Notes: generated by a model from the letters alone, not told the origin. Shown: positions 1 to 12,706, counted from the first letter of the stretch. The stretch is 64,000 nucleotides of DNA from Polytrichum commune (GCA_950295325.1 OX485804.1:51260429-51324428); one strand, 5' to 3'. Numbers and translations are program-made.

Positions 1-2790
1 CAGTATGGTATTCACAAATACTAGAGGGCCATCTGGAGGTCTCCCTATGTTGGAAAGAGTTGAAGCAATTACAAGTGTAATACATTTCTTCTCCCTGCCT
101 CGAACTCCACTGCATGAGCCTCTATGTTTTATCTTGCAATCCATGTATTTGTTTAAGACATCACAATCTTCTACAGATAATGTGTAGACATCCTTATCTC
201 TATTAATGACTATTGAAATAATGCATACAACACTCTTCAAGCTAGTGAAGTCGCATTCGGCTCCTTCATAACCTCCATACGTGTATTCCAATCATGCAAT
301 GTGTTTGTAGTATTTCAGTTTCATATTGATGTTTTCATTATAAAGATAAATATTTTGGGCATAATCAACCTAGGCTCATTTTTCTCCAACAACCTTGACT
401 ATTTTTTGCACCCTTCCAATGTATCATACCAACTTTCCTTTACCCTCATCAAACAAGAGCCCTACATCATTAAACAATTCAACATGCTTTTGATCAATAT
501 CATACACATAAGCATATGGATATATATTCTTATATCTAACATGCCTCAATTTGTCCAAGGGCAATTTTCCAAGGGAGTTGTGAGCCCAAAAGTTGAGCCC
601 ACAATTGTTGTTAAACTCTTCAAGTCATTAGAACTTAGACTTTTATTTTTCATCAAGCTTATTAAAATATAAAAAGAGTGGTGTTAGTTGGATGCATTAT
701 TTAAAAGTTGGGCTTAGATGGTAGTGTTTGGGTTGACTGGTATTCAGGGGGATTACTTTGAAGTTGTTAATGATAATGCTTAGGCTTAGGATCATCAAAT
801 TCAAGCTTTAAGTCCTCAAGTTGGGTTCGGCTAGTTGAAATGGGACCAGTAGGTGTCCATTTAGGGGTGGAGGGCACTGCACCCTAGTTTTATCCGGGGC
901 CTAGGACCCCGAACAGTTAGGAGGGCAGCAGTTTGGAGGTGCGGCTCTCTCCTCATCACTGTGAACAGACCAGGGGGTTGGCGAGGCGGAGCTTCGCCCA
1001 AAAATCTCGAACGGGGAGGGTTCGGGGATTGATGCGGACTGCTGGAAAATGGCCAGGGGGTAAGTAGCAAGGAGGCGAGCTTGATCAAGTTGAGGACTTG
1101 CCCTCATAACCTTTGAAGGATAGACAAGGTGGTGGGTCGTCAAAAACAGGGGATGAGAGCGGAAGGTGGTATCCGGGAAGGAAGGGCTGCATTCTGCCGA
1201 AGTGGGTCAAGTAGTAAAGGGGGGGTAGAGCAAGAACGCTCAGCAATGAGCTGGGATTGCGGTGAAACAATGTGAGCGGGGAGGTGAATTTGGGATGACA
1301 ACCAGCAGGATTTCGAACTGGCTGCGGGTTACATGGCCATTCAGAGAGGTGCGGATGGTTGAGAATTCGGACAGACGAGCCTACAGGCATAAATTCAGGC
1401 GTGGGAATAATCTGGGCACTACAGGATCGGAGGACAAATGATAAAGCAAGGAGGGATGGTCCAGGAGACGGCCAGATCCGAATTCACAAGCAAAGGGCTG
1501 GCTGATTTGCGGGGTTTAGGCAGAGCAGCCAGATCCAGAAGAAGAAGGAGGAAGATTGTTGGTCTGCTGCAGCTGACTAGGAGCCGGACACCAAAATCGT
1601 GAATGGATACAGGCCGAGGCGGTGATACCACATAAATCATAGAGTGAGGCTGGCTGAATTGTGAATTTCAGGCAAGGTAGTAGGTAGTTAGTTGAATTAT
1701 TAAGGGACTAGTGCAAGTAGTGAGTAAGTTAATGAATTACCTAGGCAGTTACGAGTAAAGAATTAGATTAGGTGTTAGGCGTGTCTAGTTAATTAGTTGA
1801 GGGAGGGCTTGGATTCACAAGTTAGTGCAAAGTGTGCACTTGGCATTGTGGTAGACATTATCGAATGGGTGAAGGGGTTGTGTGCGTGGAATAGACACGA
1901 GGTGCGAAGTATTCTTAAATATTGAGTATCATGTGTTCCATAATAAAGAGTTGGTCATTTCCCAATAAGTGGAGTAAGGGGGACTAAGGGTGCTTCATAA
2001 TGGGAGGAACAAAGGAAAGGCATGTGAGCTCTAAACCCCCATCCGGACTATGACGCAATTAAGGGTGGAGGTTTAGGGCTGACAGGAGTGTATGTGCATC
2101 TCATAAATTAACATCATCTTTAATACTTGATCTTTATCGGTACTTTAATTGTAAATGAGTGTTTTAAGATAATTTTTTGAGCCCACACTTGATATTGTAC
2201 CATCTACATCATCAACATGTACTTTGCTCAAAAAGTACTTTGCTCAACATGTACCAATGTTGATTGCAAAATTATTGTGGCTTCTCTAAGAGGTCCATTA
2301 TCAAGAACATAATTGTTAAATCTCTCCATACAATTTTCATATGCACTGTAAACTAATAATTCACGACTAAATAAAGGGGGGCAAAGATCAATCAAATTTT
2401 ATGATGTTTGGAGTACTTCCTTCATGGAGTTTTTTCAACCCTATTTTGCGCCATGACAATATCCTCATGCCAAGCCTTCTTAAGATTTTTATCAATTATT
2501 GAGGCATAATCACACAAATTAGCACTTGTCACTTAGGCATTTGATAATCATCATATATTACTTCTCTTTTGGGATTGAGTAAATAATACTCCATCATCAG
2601 AATATTTGCTTAGTTCTACCAATGTAAAAACATCTTTCTATAGTTTCTCCGACAAAAAAATGTATGTTTGTTCTTCACTTGTTGTCAAAGGAGGAAAAAA
2701 AATCCTCACAACAATCTGAACCAATGATACCTAACGGGCATGACAAATAAGGACAATTATTTCTCATTATTCTAACATGATATGAAACAT
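1..2790 (-). pseudogene. decayed long ORF of unknown family, split by a solo LTR and cut by the window edge
   Basis: Reverse-strand translation of 2790-2085 and then 578-1 gives long protein-like stretches broken by a few stops and frameshifts. Recognisable pieces include CPLGIIGSDCCEDFF (about 2750-2705), KDVFTLVELSKYSDDGVLF (about 2630-2580), YENCMERFNNYVLDNGPLRE (about 2350-2290), KLPLDKLRHVRYKNIYPYAY (about 570-510) and ELFNDVGLLFDEGKGKLV (about 480-425). The LTR at 579-2084 sits inside the frame. Skipping the LTR and one copy of its 5-bp target duplication, the reading frame continues from the upstream to the downstream part, so the insertion struck an open frame. I do not recognise the family. 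A transposon-encoded protein is my first guess, a host gene the alternative. The 3' end lies outside the window. Confidence 0.55.
579..2084. mobile_element. solo LTR, 1506 bp, 5-bp TSD GGAGT
   Basis: The element begins TGTGAGCCC and ends CTGACA. It is flanked on both sides by GGAGT (574-578 and 2085-2089), the 5-bp duplication expected of LTR-retrotransposon integration. Its first bases and its last 45 or so match the element at 4906-7083, while the middles differ. The core (about 860-1650) is distinctly GC-richer than the surroundings. No primer-binding site, polypurine tract or gag-pol sequence is adjacent, so this is a solo LTR left by LTR-LTR recombination. The only ORFs inside are proline/serine-rich and on the minus strand; I do not regard them as genes. 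Confidence 0.8.
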
Positions 2791-4900
2791 AAGGTTAATG
2801 TTATAATGAAATTTTTATCTTTTCCAAATTTTTATCATTATCTAATGGCCACAAATTTTATTATGTCCATTTCAAAGTTTCAATTGTTGATAAAATCTCT
2901 AGAATGATTCAAAAAGGTTTTCTTATTATGTATCTATGAGATAGACCATGTGATTGTGAAATTTGTTACTATTTCCAACTTTCAAAATGCACACTTGATC
3001 TCATCGAGGTGCCATGTCAATGTATGTTGTTGTGTACAAGTGCTTTAGAAAATTATGCATTGCTTAAAGTGCATTCCACGTGTAATAACCTCCTTGGGGC
3101 TTTCATAACATTTGATCTCCTATGCCTTGGAGCAAAGCTAAGACATAAGCACCAGCAAGAGCAAGGAGCTTATGTTTGTGGATTTTATCTATATTTGGGC
3201 ATTCCTTCTTTTTATAGGGTACCCAAGAAACCCTTACTAATTTACAAGCAATCCATCAAAATTGAGGATTTTTAACAAGTTTCTCATAAATCATTACTAA
3301 AAATTGCAACTTTATTTGCCTCTCTAGAATGTAAATAAAATTTAATATCATTATAAATGTCATTGAATCACCTATTGGGGGTGAAGGGCATTCTATATTG
3401 GCCATACAACACCACATGGATGTACAAAATAAAAATAATATATATATATATATATATATATATTGATAGTGTTGACTTACACATAAGGGATGGTATTAAA
3501 GTTATTCATACGTTTCTCAAAGAGGGACGAAATTATGGGTTTTATCCTTCTTTGAATAAACTTTGTATTAAGAACTCGCTAGCTCATCATGTTTCAAAGC
3601 CTATTTGAAAGTTAAGCGCAAATTTTGGGACCTCCTCTTCCCACCTCTCAAACTTTGAGAGAATTTAGAATTTATAAAAAGGTAGGCGCACGCAAAGGCT
3701 AACACTTAGTATGACTTATGGGAACCACGTGCAGCGAGACTATAAATGTTTGGGGGGAGGGTAATTATCTTGCTTGCAAGCTATTAAATGACCCATTTAA
3801 TTATGTGACTTTCTAATTGTGTATATTTTGTAGTACCTTTCAATCACTTTAAAAGGTTGGGGTTCTTCATTTTCATGTATCATATGTTTATTATAAATCA
3901 ACAAGTGGTTGGTCAGAAGATTGCTATACCCTATGATTATCCTTCACATGTTGCCAATTCTAGTTGTTTATTCGACCGAGGCCAAACTTTGGCTCATTTC
4001 AAAAACCATCTCCAAACAAAGAGCCAGTAATTCATTGCAATGTAATTTAGCCTCGTAGCAATTTCATAAAGTTGTAATGCAAAACATACACACACAAAAA
4101 TGTTACACACTTAGAAACAACAAGAAATGCAAATCACAAAAGCATAAACCAATGACATCTCCAAACATAGTGATGGAAATCCTACTACATTTTTTTCATG
4201 TGAAAATATTACCATCACAAGCATAAAAATCATCAAAAAAGAATATGTGCCAACAACGAACTGCTAAGAGGAATAGAATTTGTAGTTACCAACAAAACAA
4301 GGCAAAAAAATGTTTGTTCATAAACACAAAGTTTAAAGAAGCAATTATCTATTGCTAAAATGATGTCTTTATTAAAGTGCTTGCAAAGTCTACTCCTAAT
4401 CCGTAAATAACATCTTTAACAGGTGAAGGACCTCTTTCCAACAAAGGTGTTGACTACAATGCAACTGAACTGTACAAACTAGTCACACAGAATTAGTAGC
4501 ATATACTATGAAAGCAAGCACAAAAATTGAATACAATATACATCAATATACTATTAAGGATTTACAAGTAATACTTCTACAAACCATTTGCTATTCCAAT
4601 GTCACCCACACACAAGGGTTTATCTCATGTCCATCACAACAACACACCATGGATGAAACCACGAGGCCAACCATCAACTTGTCCACCAAAATTGCAAGCT
4701 CACCCTCGACGAGTTTTTACATTGCAGGATCCAAACACAATCTGGTAACAATTCATTAAGAACCCATGAAGAACTTAAAAAAAATCCAAGGCGATGTCAA
4801 ACTCATCTCGATAAAAACAACCAACTTTGTCTTATTGGTTTTGTTGTTGACAATCGGCAACAAACTCATCCAAGGTTTGCAACATTTTTTCTCTCAAGAG
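2791..4900. other. intergenic, no gene seen
   Basis: AT-rich sequence between the decayed ORF and the second solo LTR. It holds a TA microsatellite near 3438-3463. ORFs here are short and lack protein-like composition, and nothing else stands out. Confidence 0.5.
3438..3463. repeat. (TA)n microsatellite
   Basis: An uninterrupted TA run of about 26 bases within AT-rich DNA. Confidence 0.9.
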
Positions 4901-4905
4901 TATAT

Positions 4906-7083
4906 TGTGAGCCCAAAATGGTGCCCACATGTGGTGATTAACTCTTCGAAACCAATTTTAGTTTGACTTTGATGTGTTATGACACAAAACATAAAAAGAG
5001 TGAAGTGTGGTTTGGATTTAAGTTTAGGCTTTAGAATGTGTTGTGTGATTATTTCAAGGTTGAATTCAATAAGAGGATGCCTTGATTATGTGAGTAAAGG
5101 GTAAGGTGAGGCAAGGTGAGCTCCGCGGGTTAAATGCCCACTTTTGGATCCACCTTGGTAGTTTAGGAAGAAGGAAGCTTGGTGGAAGGGGATTAGTCCC
5201 TACTTTGAAGGTGAAGGTTAAGGGATTGTGATTGGAGGTGCTAATCCTCTCACCCTATCCTCACCTCTCTCTCCCTCTCTCCCTCTCTCCCTCTTTGCTA
5301 CTTAAGGTGGTTTCTCTCTCATTTTCCTCTCTCTCCATCAAGCGCTCTCAAGGGAGCAAGCTCTTAAGAGCTTGAGCCACGTGTGTGGGTTATTAGTTTT
5401 TAGTGAAGTTAATTAGTTAAACTCTCCCTCTCAATGCCTCCCAAGTGAGTGAGCTCTTAGAGTTTAAGGTTGCACGTGTCGATTAGTTAGTAGTTAGTGG
5501 AATTAGTGTGTTAGATTAGTTCATTAGGAGCAAAGAAAAGGAAAGAGTAAGAGAAACTTAGAAAACATTTGGTTAGTGATTGAAGGGGGTTGTATTAAGG
5601 TGCAACTAGTAGGTGGGTTACCCATTCGGGTATTGGAGGTAGCTGGGATTACTGTTTACCTTAGGCAGCTGAAGGCCGTGGCCAACTGCAGCTGGGAATT
5701 ACTAGTATTTAGGCAGCTGAGGCCGTGGCCAACTGTAGCTGGGATTACTATCTACCTTAGGCAGCTGAAGGCCGTGGCCAACTGCAGCTGGTATTACTGT
5801 TTACCTTAGGCAGCTGAGGGCCTTGGCCGACTACAGTTGGGAATTACTAGTATTTAGGCAGCTGAGGCTGTGGCCAACTGCAGCTGGGATTACTGTTTAC
5901 CTTAGGCAGCTGAAAGCCGTGGCCAACTGCAGCTGGGATTACTGTTTACCTTAGGCAGCTGAGGGCCTTGGCCGACTGTAGCTGGGATTACTGTCTACCT
6001 TAGGCAGATGAGGCCGTGGCCAACTGCAGCTGGGATTACTGTCTACCTTAGGCAGCTGAGGCCGTGGCCAACTGTAGCTGGGATTACTGTCTACCTTAGG
6101 CAGCTGAAGGCCGTGGCCCACTGCAGCTGGGATTACTGTTTACCTTAGGCAGCTGAGGGCCTTGGCCGACTGTAGCTGGGATTACTGTCTACCTTAGGCA
6201 GCTGAGGCCGTGGCCAACTGTAGCTGGGATTACTGTCTACCTTAGGCAGCTGAAGGCCGTGGCCAACTGCAGCTGAGATTACTGTTTACCTTAGGCAGCT
6301 GAGGGCCTTGGCCGACTGCAGCTGGGATTACTGTCTACCTTAGGCAGCTGAGGCCGTGGCCAACTGTAGCTGGGATTACTGTCTACCTTAGGCAGCTGAA
6401 GGCCGTGGCCAACTGCAGTTGGGATTACTGTTTACCTTAGGCAGCTGAGGGCCTTGGCCGACTACAGCTGGGATTACTGTTTACCTTAGGCAGTTGAGGG
6501 CCTTGGCCGACTGCAGCTGGGATTAATGTTTACCTTGGCGGCTGAGGCCGTGGCCAACTGCAGCTGCGAGGCTTAGCAACAAACCACCATTAGGATATCT
6601 AGGGGTTAGCTAGGCTACACCCAATTAGTGGGTGTTAGCACATAAAAAACTAGATTACATTAGACCATTTTAGGAGTGGCTAAGTAGTTAGACCCATTAT
6701 GCTAGGTTGTGCTACGTGTGGGTTTGTATGAGTGTGTTTAGCCGTTGAGTAAAGTGTTTTTCAACACTTGAAGCTCCCGGTCAAAATAACTCACTTGCAT
6801 TATTAATGGAGAATGTGGAAGACTCTTGCAATGACAAGAAAAAAGAAGTGAAGGTTAAACGAGCGAGGGGAATGTCCTTAAGGGCATGTGTGGCTAAAGC
6901 CGCGGGGTGGACTCTTGAGAGGGCCAACTCTAGCACAAGCCAAGAGGCTAACATTAATAAAGCACATTGAGTGGAAACAATATGTGTTCTTTTGGACATG
7001 GTTCAAGGTTGTAAGAGATACATGTGATTCTCAAAGCCATCACCCGGACTAGGACGCTTAAGGGTGGTGGATTTGGCCTCACA
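4906..7083. mobile_element. solo LTR, 2178 bp, 5-bp TSD TATAT
   Basis: Begins TGTGAGCCCAAAA and ends CTCACA, so its first and last six bases are inverted complements (TGTGAG/CTCACA). Flanked by TATAT at 4901-4905 and 7084-7088. It shares its 5' start and its 3' end (about 7040-7083, around CCGGACTA and TTAAGGGTGG) with the LTR at 579-2084. It is longer mainly because of a CT-rich stretch (5262-5335) and a 49-bp minisatellite (5642-6562). No internal retroelement genes are next to it. Confidence 0.8.
5642..6562. repeat. minisatellite, about 19 units of 47-49 bp, higher-order trimer
   Basis: Units start at GCTGGGATTACTG and run through TTAGGCAGCTGA and a GGCC-rich part to ACTGCA. Unit starts are 5642, 5691, 5738, 5787, 5836, 5883, 5932, 5981, 6029, 6077, 6126, 6175, 6223, 6272, 6321, 6369, 6418, 6467 and 6516. 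Three variants differ in the GGCC part: AAGGCCGTGGCCAAC, AGGGCCTTGGCCGAC and AGGCCGTGGCCAAC. From 5883 on they recur mostly in that order, giving a period near 146 bp, so the array grew partly by trimer duplication. Units contain the palindromes CAGCTG and GGCC. The period is not a multiple of three, so the array is not selected as coding sequence. Confidence 0.93.
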
Positions 7084-7088
7084 TATAT

Positions 7089-9050
7089 ACATCAGTCGAA
7101 GAATTAAAATTAAAGCTAAGAGTTGTTATGATAGTGTCTATGTCTACCCAAATGAAATCAGTGTGAAATGAATACGTAATACTCTCTTAATGCACACCAC
7201 TTATCTCATAAAGAAAAATCTCCCCCATGATATGAATCAAAATCCATCTTGACATTGAAGAGAATTTACAAATATCATGTTGGTAGGCTTGGGCATAAGG
7301 AATGTAGAGGACTGCAAATCAATCTCACCATTCGCATACACCAAACTCTCATAATGCAAACCAACACTCTCATAATGCAAAGTCTCCTCCACACCTAAAC
7401 CCTATACTTGCCACCCAACACATTCTTCAACCATTTTTCATCCATTATGGGTAGGACAAGGGAGTGTATACACTATACCCCTTTTACAATGTTTTATACA
7501 ATGATGTCTTAGAAATAATATGAACCTAATTTCGTGGAATTTATAACAACAAGTATTATTTTGAAGTCAAGTCACATATTGTTTGGGGCATGTTTTATTT
7601 TGAAATCGATTCAATTTTTTTGATACCATCAATAAAAAAATATTATCTTTGGCCACACATAATTTATATTTCTCAGGGAGTGTTGGCCCTATGTGCACAC
7701 GGGACCCGTTGTCCTACATCTCGGATCAGCCTATGCAAGGCTAGCTTGGCCCACCTATCCTAGTAGGACAAACTAGAAAGCTAGTTTTTAACAACCCGAC
7801 ACCACCCCTTGCGGATGATAATTAAGCATTAAGAAAACTTAGGTGTCTTTGTGTTAAATTTCATAAACTCATGGTTTGGGACTAAAACCATGGGTTCATC
7901 CACTTTAATGTACATATAACTCTATTATTCCTCCTAGTTTTGTAGAATTAAATCAAGTATTATGAACTTTGGGGAGAGGTAATTGTACCCAAAGACTCTC
8001 CCTAAGGGTTCGTATGTGAGGGCTTTATTTCATTCAAGTATATGGTGTACCTTGTACAACTGAAGGTTGATACATGCTCTAATGAAGCGATAATGTCAAC
8101 CTCCATCACCCAAGATAATGGAGCCCAACTTCATATGAGCCCGGGAGAGGGTTAGTGTTAGTATTGGTTTTTGGGACCAATTGTCGTCTCCTTTCTAATG
8201 TGTAGTCTTGACACATGCCCGTCCCATACAAAAGGCCAACTTTCCCCTGCACATGGGGATCTAGATGAGCATATTAACCTTGTCATGACCAATATTATCA
8301 CCAAGATAACAATGGATTAGATCATCTTTGATGACTATGTCAATACAAAGCGATTTGGGAGCATATATACAAGAGATGCCTCTTCTTTTCAACCACTTAT
8401 ATTGGCATATATAGTTGAGACATTAAAACGGTGTATGTATACACAAAATCATTATGTAGTCTATGGGTTGTACATATACTAATCATTTCAGTCATGAGAT
8501 TTTATATAAAGGGTGAGAAGGGGGGGGGGACCATGTATTCACCTCCAACATAATGAAGGGCCCATGCAATACCTAGGCACTACCTTCATTTATGGGAAGG
8601 ACTAACACATGGGCACTATATATGCCACACTATATATACACTATATAATTTAGTTTCCACGCGGGATCAAAGAGGTCTCAATCAATGTAGGATCGACACA
8701 TGACAAACCATGCTAGATTTTTTGTCAAGATAGAATGCCCTCCATAGTGTAAACCTATGATGAGACCCTATAGAGTAGAGAGAGAAATCACTTCAGTCCT
8801 TGACCAATGCTTAGGTACATATGAATTGGTTGAATTAAAAAAAGTAATTGTTTGAAGTTCAAGACCCCAGAAAGATTGCCAATCATTTTAGAGGAATCCA
8901 TAGAATATATCTAAAAGTAATAAAGAAAACCTGAAAGATCACAACATGTAACTGGTTTGACTTGGAAACACTAAGATTTAGACCGATTATGCCCAAAAAC
9001 CTTCCCGGACACTGCTCCACCTAGTTCTTCATTAGATTGCCTTAAAGAGT
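7089..9050. other. intergenic, no gene seen
   Basis: AT-rich, with only short ORFs. A 10-base G tract lies at 8520-8529. I see no further structure. Confidence 0.5.
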
Positions 9051-12000
9051 TAAAATAAACCAATACCTGGACACCTTGACAATACTAGGCTAGGTTTTGA
9101 AATGATCACATGGAAGGATAAGTTCATCTGCTCATTAAACTCTCATCCATTCATATAGATGCATTCATTCGAGGACTAAGTTCCGGTCTTAAAAAAAGGA
9201 ATGCAATCAAGAGCTTTGCTCCGGGGTTAAGCGGATAAATGAAGACTTGGCATTGAACTTGCCCATGGCAGTGAACACCATTTAACTTAATACTTCATTA
9301 GGGTCCCCAGTTGTGGAGTTAAATAACAAAAGAAAAGAAGTTGAAATAAGATGACTTTGACACCTTTGGGATCCTAGGTTGGGCTAGTGTGCTTGAATGT
9401 ATAGTTAGAGTTGAGTTCATCCACTCCTATGGGTGCATTCAATAAGGTCGCGGGCATAAAAAGAATCGATGAAATTGAGACCTCTATTATGGGACAAAGC
9501 CAATGAATTGAGATTCGACATTGAACATGCCCATGCACTAGGGTAAGTGAGGTTCTCTTGGAGATTCGAAAGAAAAATAAAAAGACCAAAAAAACCCAAT
9601 GATATGAACACATCGAGGAGACTAGATTGGGACTTGAAATGAAAGCATGAAGAGAGAAGTGCATCCACTCACATGGACACATTCATTCATGGCCTAGACG
9701 AGCAATGAAATCGAGAGCTTTGTTTTAGGGCTGAGCCAATTAATGAAGATATGACTTTGAAGTTGTCCATATTGATATGGTAGCAAATGCCAAGTATTAA
9801 CCTTGTTGCATATTTGTATATTTTAGAAGGCTTACATATCAAATAGAAACACAATTTTGATGCAAAGAGAGTGATTGTAATAGGCTTGAGAGTAAGTTTG
9901 AGAGTATCACTTTGAGGCATCAGCGTAAATGAGCCATATGCATAAGGGAGAGGTATTGTTTTTCTCTAGTATGTATGTTAAGAATATCTAATGAGAAATT
10001 TGAAGTAAATGTAGGTGTACAAAAGGGGACCCTAAGGATTAGAATTTTTTTTTGACAATAGATGTGTAATAATCATCCAATCCACCTAGGCTTAAGTTCA
10101 TACAAATGACATGTGTTTTAGGGTCACATTATTATGAGCAGATCTCATGGTTGGAAAAATGCTCATTGGCTTTCTCATTAGAAAGTGAAAGTGGATTATA
10201 TAAACTAAATGCCTATTAATTTCATGATTTATATTTTAAGTTTGTAGTGAAGGCATTTATCACCTTAAATTAGAAAGCAAAGTATAAACACATGAGTCCA
10301 TTTTATAGCCTATTTTAAGTACATATACATTCGTTATTCTCTATATATTTATCGTATACAAGGAACTTTATTTCATAATCACCCACGCACATCATTTAGG
10401 TTTTCAATGAAGAATCTACCCCTAGAGGCGATGATGTTTCAATGCTTCATAGTTGTGAAGGTGGTAGTATAGTGTCACTAAGCTACGCATTCTATAGTCA
10501 TTTTATTCATCAAGGTGGCATTTCATCAAGAGCTTGATTGGTGTATCATGAGCATAAGTTGCCATGATTACCCCCCCCCCCACACACACACAACAAGATT
10601 CATGAAATCAAAAAATGAAGACACCAACTTACATTGGCATTGTCTTGAGAGGATGTTTCTTATCAATTCTCTTCCTTACAAGAGTTATTCTCTTAAAATC
10701 AAATAAAAACTCATGAGTTTCATAGGCGAATCCATACTTGCATACTTGCCTCCTTTGCCATGTTAGGACCTATAATCAAACAAACATGCAAAAAAGTTCC
10801 TCCTCTTCTAAGCCTTGTCGGAGTTTGGTATGAAGTTTGATTGTATTTTTTGGGGAACATGTGAATTGAACTTGAAATTTATTGGGAGCCACGATGTTGA
10901 TGGGATTGCCATGTCTATATATAGAACATATGTTGGAACCAACGAGTTTTTGGCCAACACACCAATGACAATATGCACCTACAAACATTGGATGGTTGCT
11001 CCCCATCCTTTTTGCGGATGGCCCTAATATATAATACACGTGTATAGATTGAATATTTGTATTCTTAATAAACAACTTTTTTGCACTTTGCTTTATTATT
11101 AGGGTCCTTTGTAAATTTGGAGAAAGAAAAGAAATAGAAAAAGAAATTGATGACATGGACACCTTGAGGAGACTACTAGGTTGGGCCTTGAAATGAAAGC
11201 ATGTAAAGACAGGTTAGAGCATGGCCACCATGCCATCCCACTTAGGGCATGCTTAGGTTAGTGACCATGAACTATGACCACCACTTTTTATGGTTGAAGA
11301 ATGAGTGGTGATCCCACTCCGCTTCACACAAGGTCACCAAACTAAGATTAACCATGTTAGAAAATGGATGAGAGAGTGATATGGACTCTTACATGTTCAT
11401 AAATGGGTAATGTATGGTGGTCACTTGATTTTTTTCCCGTGAGCCAGCCATGAGGAAAAAAAACACCTAGTCATAGTAGCATTTATGTTCAGTCCTAATA
11501 TTTTCCGCCAAATTTTTAAAGAATGTCCGGTGTAAATTCTTCAATACAAACACCACGTACCATGTTAAGCCCACTTTACGCTGAATCCCATCATTGAGAT
11601 TTTAAAAAAATGATGTGGATTTCTATTGTTTGTTGCTGCGGACCGCCAACCATGACCACAAAAATCCTCTATCATCTTTTCTCACGGTTGTTGGTCACAC
11701 TTGTAAAACGGCCCTAATCGTTTGTATTCCCAAAAAACAACTATTTTAATCTTCAATTTGTTTCTTCATTGGGGTCCTTCAAGTAGATTTAGAGAAAGAA
11801 AATAAAACGAACAACATGGACATCTTGAGGAGACTACCTACACACTTAGGGTCACTTCATACGAGCCAAGACCATGAGAATGTGAGAGCCCAAAAGAAAG
11901 TGTTCAAAGGCTATCCCAAGACGCCTCCAAAGTCATGTAGTGTCGTCAAGGACCCTCAAGTGTAGTATGAAGTCATACATGACCGGGCCCTCAACCAAAT

Positions 12001-12470
12001 ACTATTTCAATGAATTTATATTCATGCGGGCCCTCACACATGTAAAACATAATAAATCTTATGGTTGTGAGCATTCGGAGTGCCACAAGAGGTGGTTTTT
12101 GAGAATAGTCCAAGTGACCATGAACCATGATCCATTCGATGCCATGTAGGAATCCATGTAGACTTCACATCCATCTTGCATTCACATACTCCATTGGTCC
12201 CTCAAGCATAGTGTGAAGTAGCGAACTTGGACCGGCTCTGCCTTTTCCACCAATGAGAGTGCTTGAAGTGTAATGGTCACGGGCTCTCAGTCTAATGTGT
12301 GAAGTGACCCTTAGGTTGGGCCTTGAAAAGAAACCATGGAGAGTAGGTGCGCTACACCACCTTATGCCACGTACCCCTAGTTGTTAGTAGAATTGGGAAA
12401 AGAATAAAAAGAAACCAATGACATGGACATCTTGAGCGGCGACTAGGTTGGGCCTTGATATGAAAGCATG
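9051..12470. repeat. degenerate repeat field upstream of PRP19
   Basis: Related segments recur with indels. The phrase GGTTGGGCCTTGAAATGAAA or close variants appears near 11189, 12314 and 12449, with weaker forms near 9374 and 9630. It is usually preceded by a version of GACATGGACACCTTGAGGAG (about 11150, 11815, 12420). A longer segment around TTGTATTC...AAACAACT...GGGTCCTT recurs at about 11055-11115 and 11725-11780. Spacing is irregular because younger elements were inserted, for example the Harbinger-type element at 11849-12310. An 11-base C tract lies at 10571-10581. No gene is evident. Confidence 0.6.
11849..12310. mobile_element. Harbinger/Tourist-type MITE, 462 bp, TSD TTA
   Basis: Starts GGGTCACTTCATACGAG and ends with TGTGTGAAGTGACCC, imperfect terminal inverted repeats. 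TTA flanks it at 11846-11848 and 12311-12313. A three-base TTA/TAA duplication with GGG-initial TIRs is typical of the PIF/Harbinger superfamily. A 497-bp homologue lies at 38681-39177. There is no transposase, so it is non-autonomous. The flanks join into a unit of the surrounding repeat (GAGGAGACTA...GGTTGGGCC), giving an independent empty-site check. Confidence 0.8.
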
Positions 12471-12706
12471 GAGAAGTAGCCGGGGCGGTGTGAACAGAGA
12501 CATATGGAAGCCCGTCGAGGGGAGAGGGAACGTGGAGAGTTGAGGAAACCCTAGAACTCTCTCTCTTTGCCCTTCGCCATAGCCAGGCAAACTCGACTCG
12601 ACCCGGCTTGCGTCGCTCGTTCGCTCGCTCGGAGGGACAGGGCCAGGAGCTCCCGTGCTGCGATCTTTCGAAGCCTCGGAGCTGTGGAGTTCCACCATTC
12701 AGCATC
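12471..12706 (+). promoter_or_regulatory. probable PRP19 core promoter and 5' UTR
   Basis: GC content and CpG density rise sharply from about 12480, with a TCGCTCG-rich block at 12610-12640, just before the ATG at 12707. I see no convincing TATA box. The transcription start cannot be placed from sequence, but the CpG-rich leader fits a broadly expressed gene. Confidence 0.45.

Noticed and set aside
1305-1335. A T-arm-like string around ATTTCGAACTGG
   Set aside because: No cloverleaf or A-box at proper spacing could be drawn around it.
861-1640. Several minus-strand ORFs in a GC-rich stretch
   Set aside because: They lie inside the solo LTR defined by TSDs and have proline/serine-rich, non-domain composition.
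5642-6562. The minisatellite unit contains GCTGGGATTAC, as in the primate Alu element
   Set aside because: Only about 11 bases match, the rest is unrelated and the context is a plant LTR. Coincidence, not contamination.
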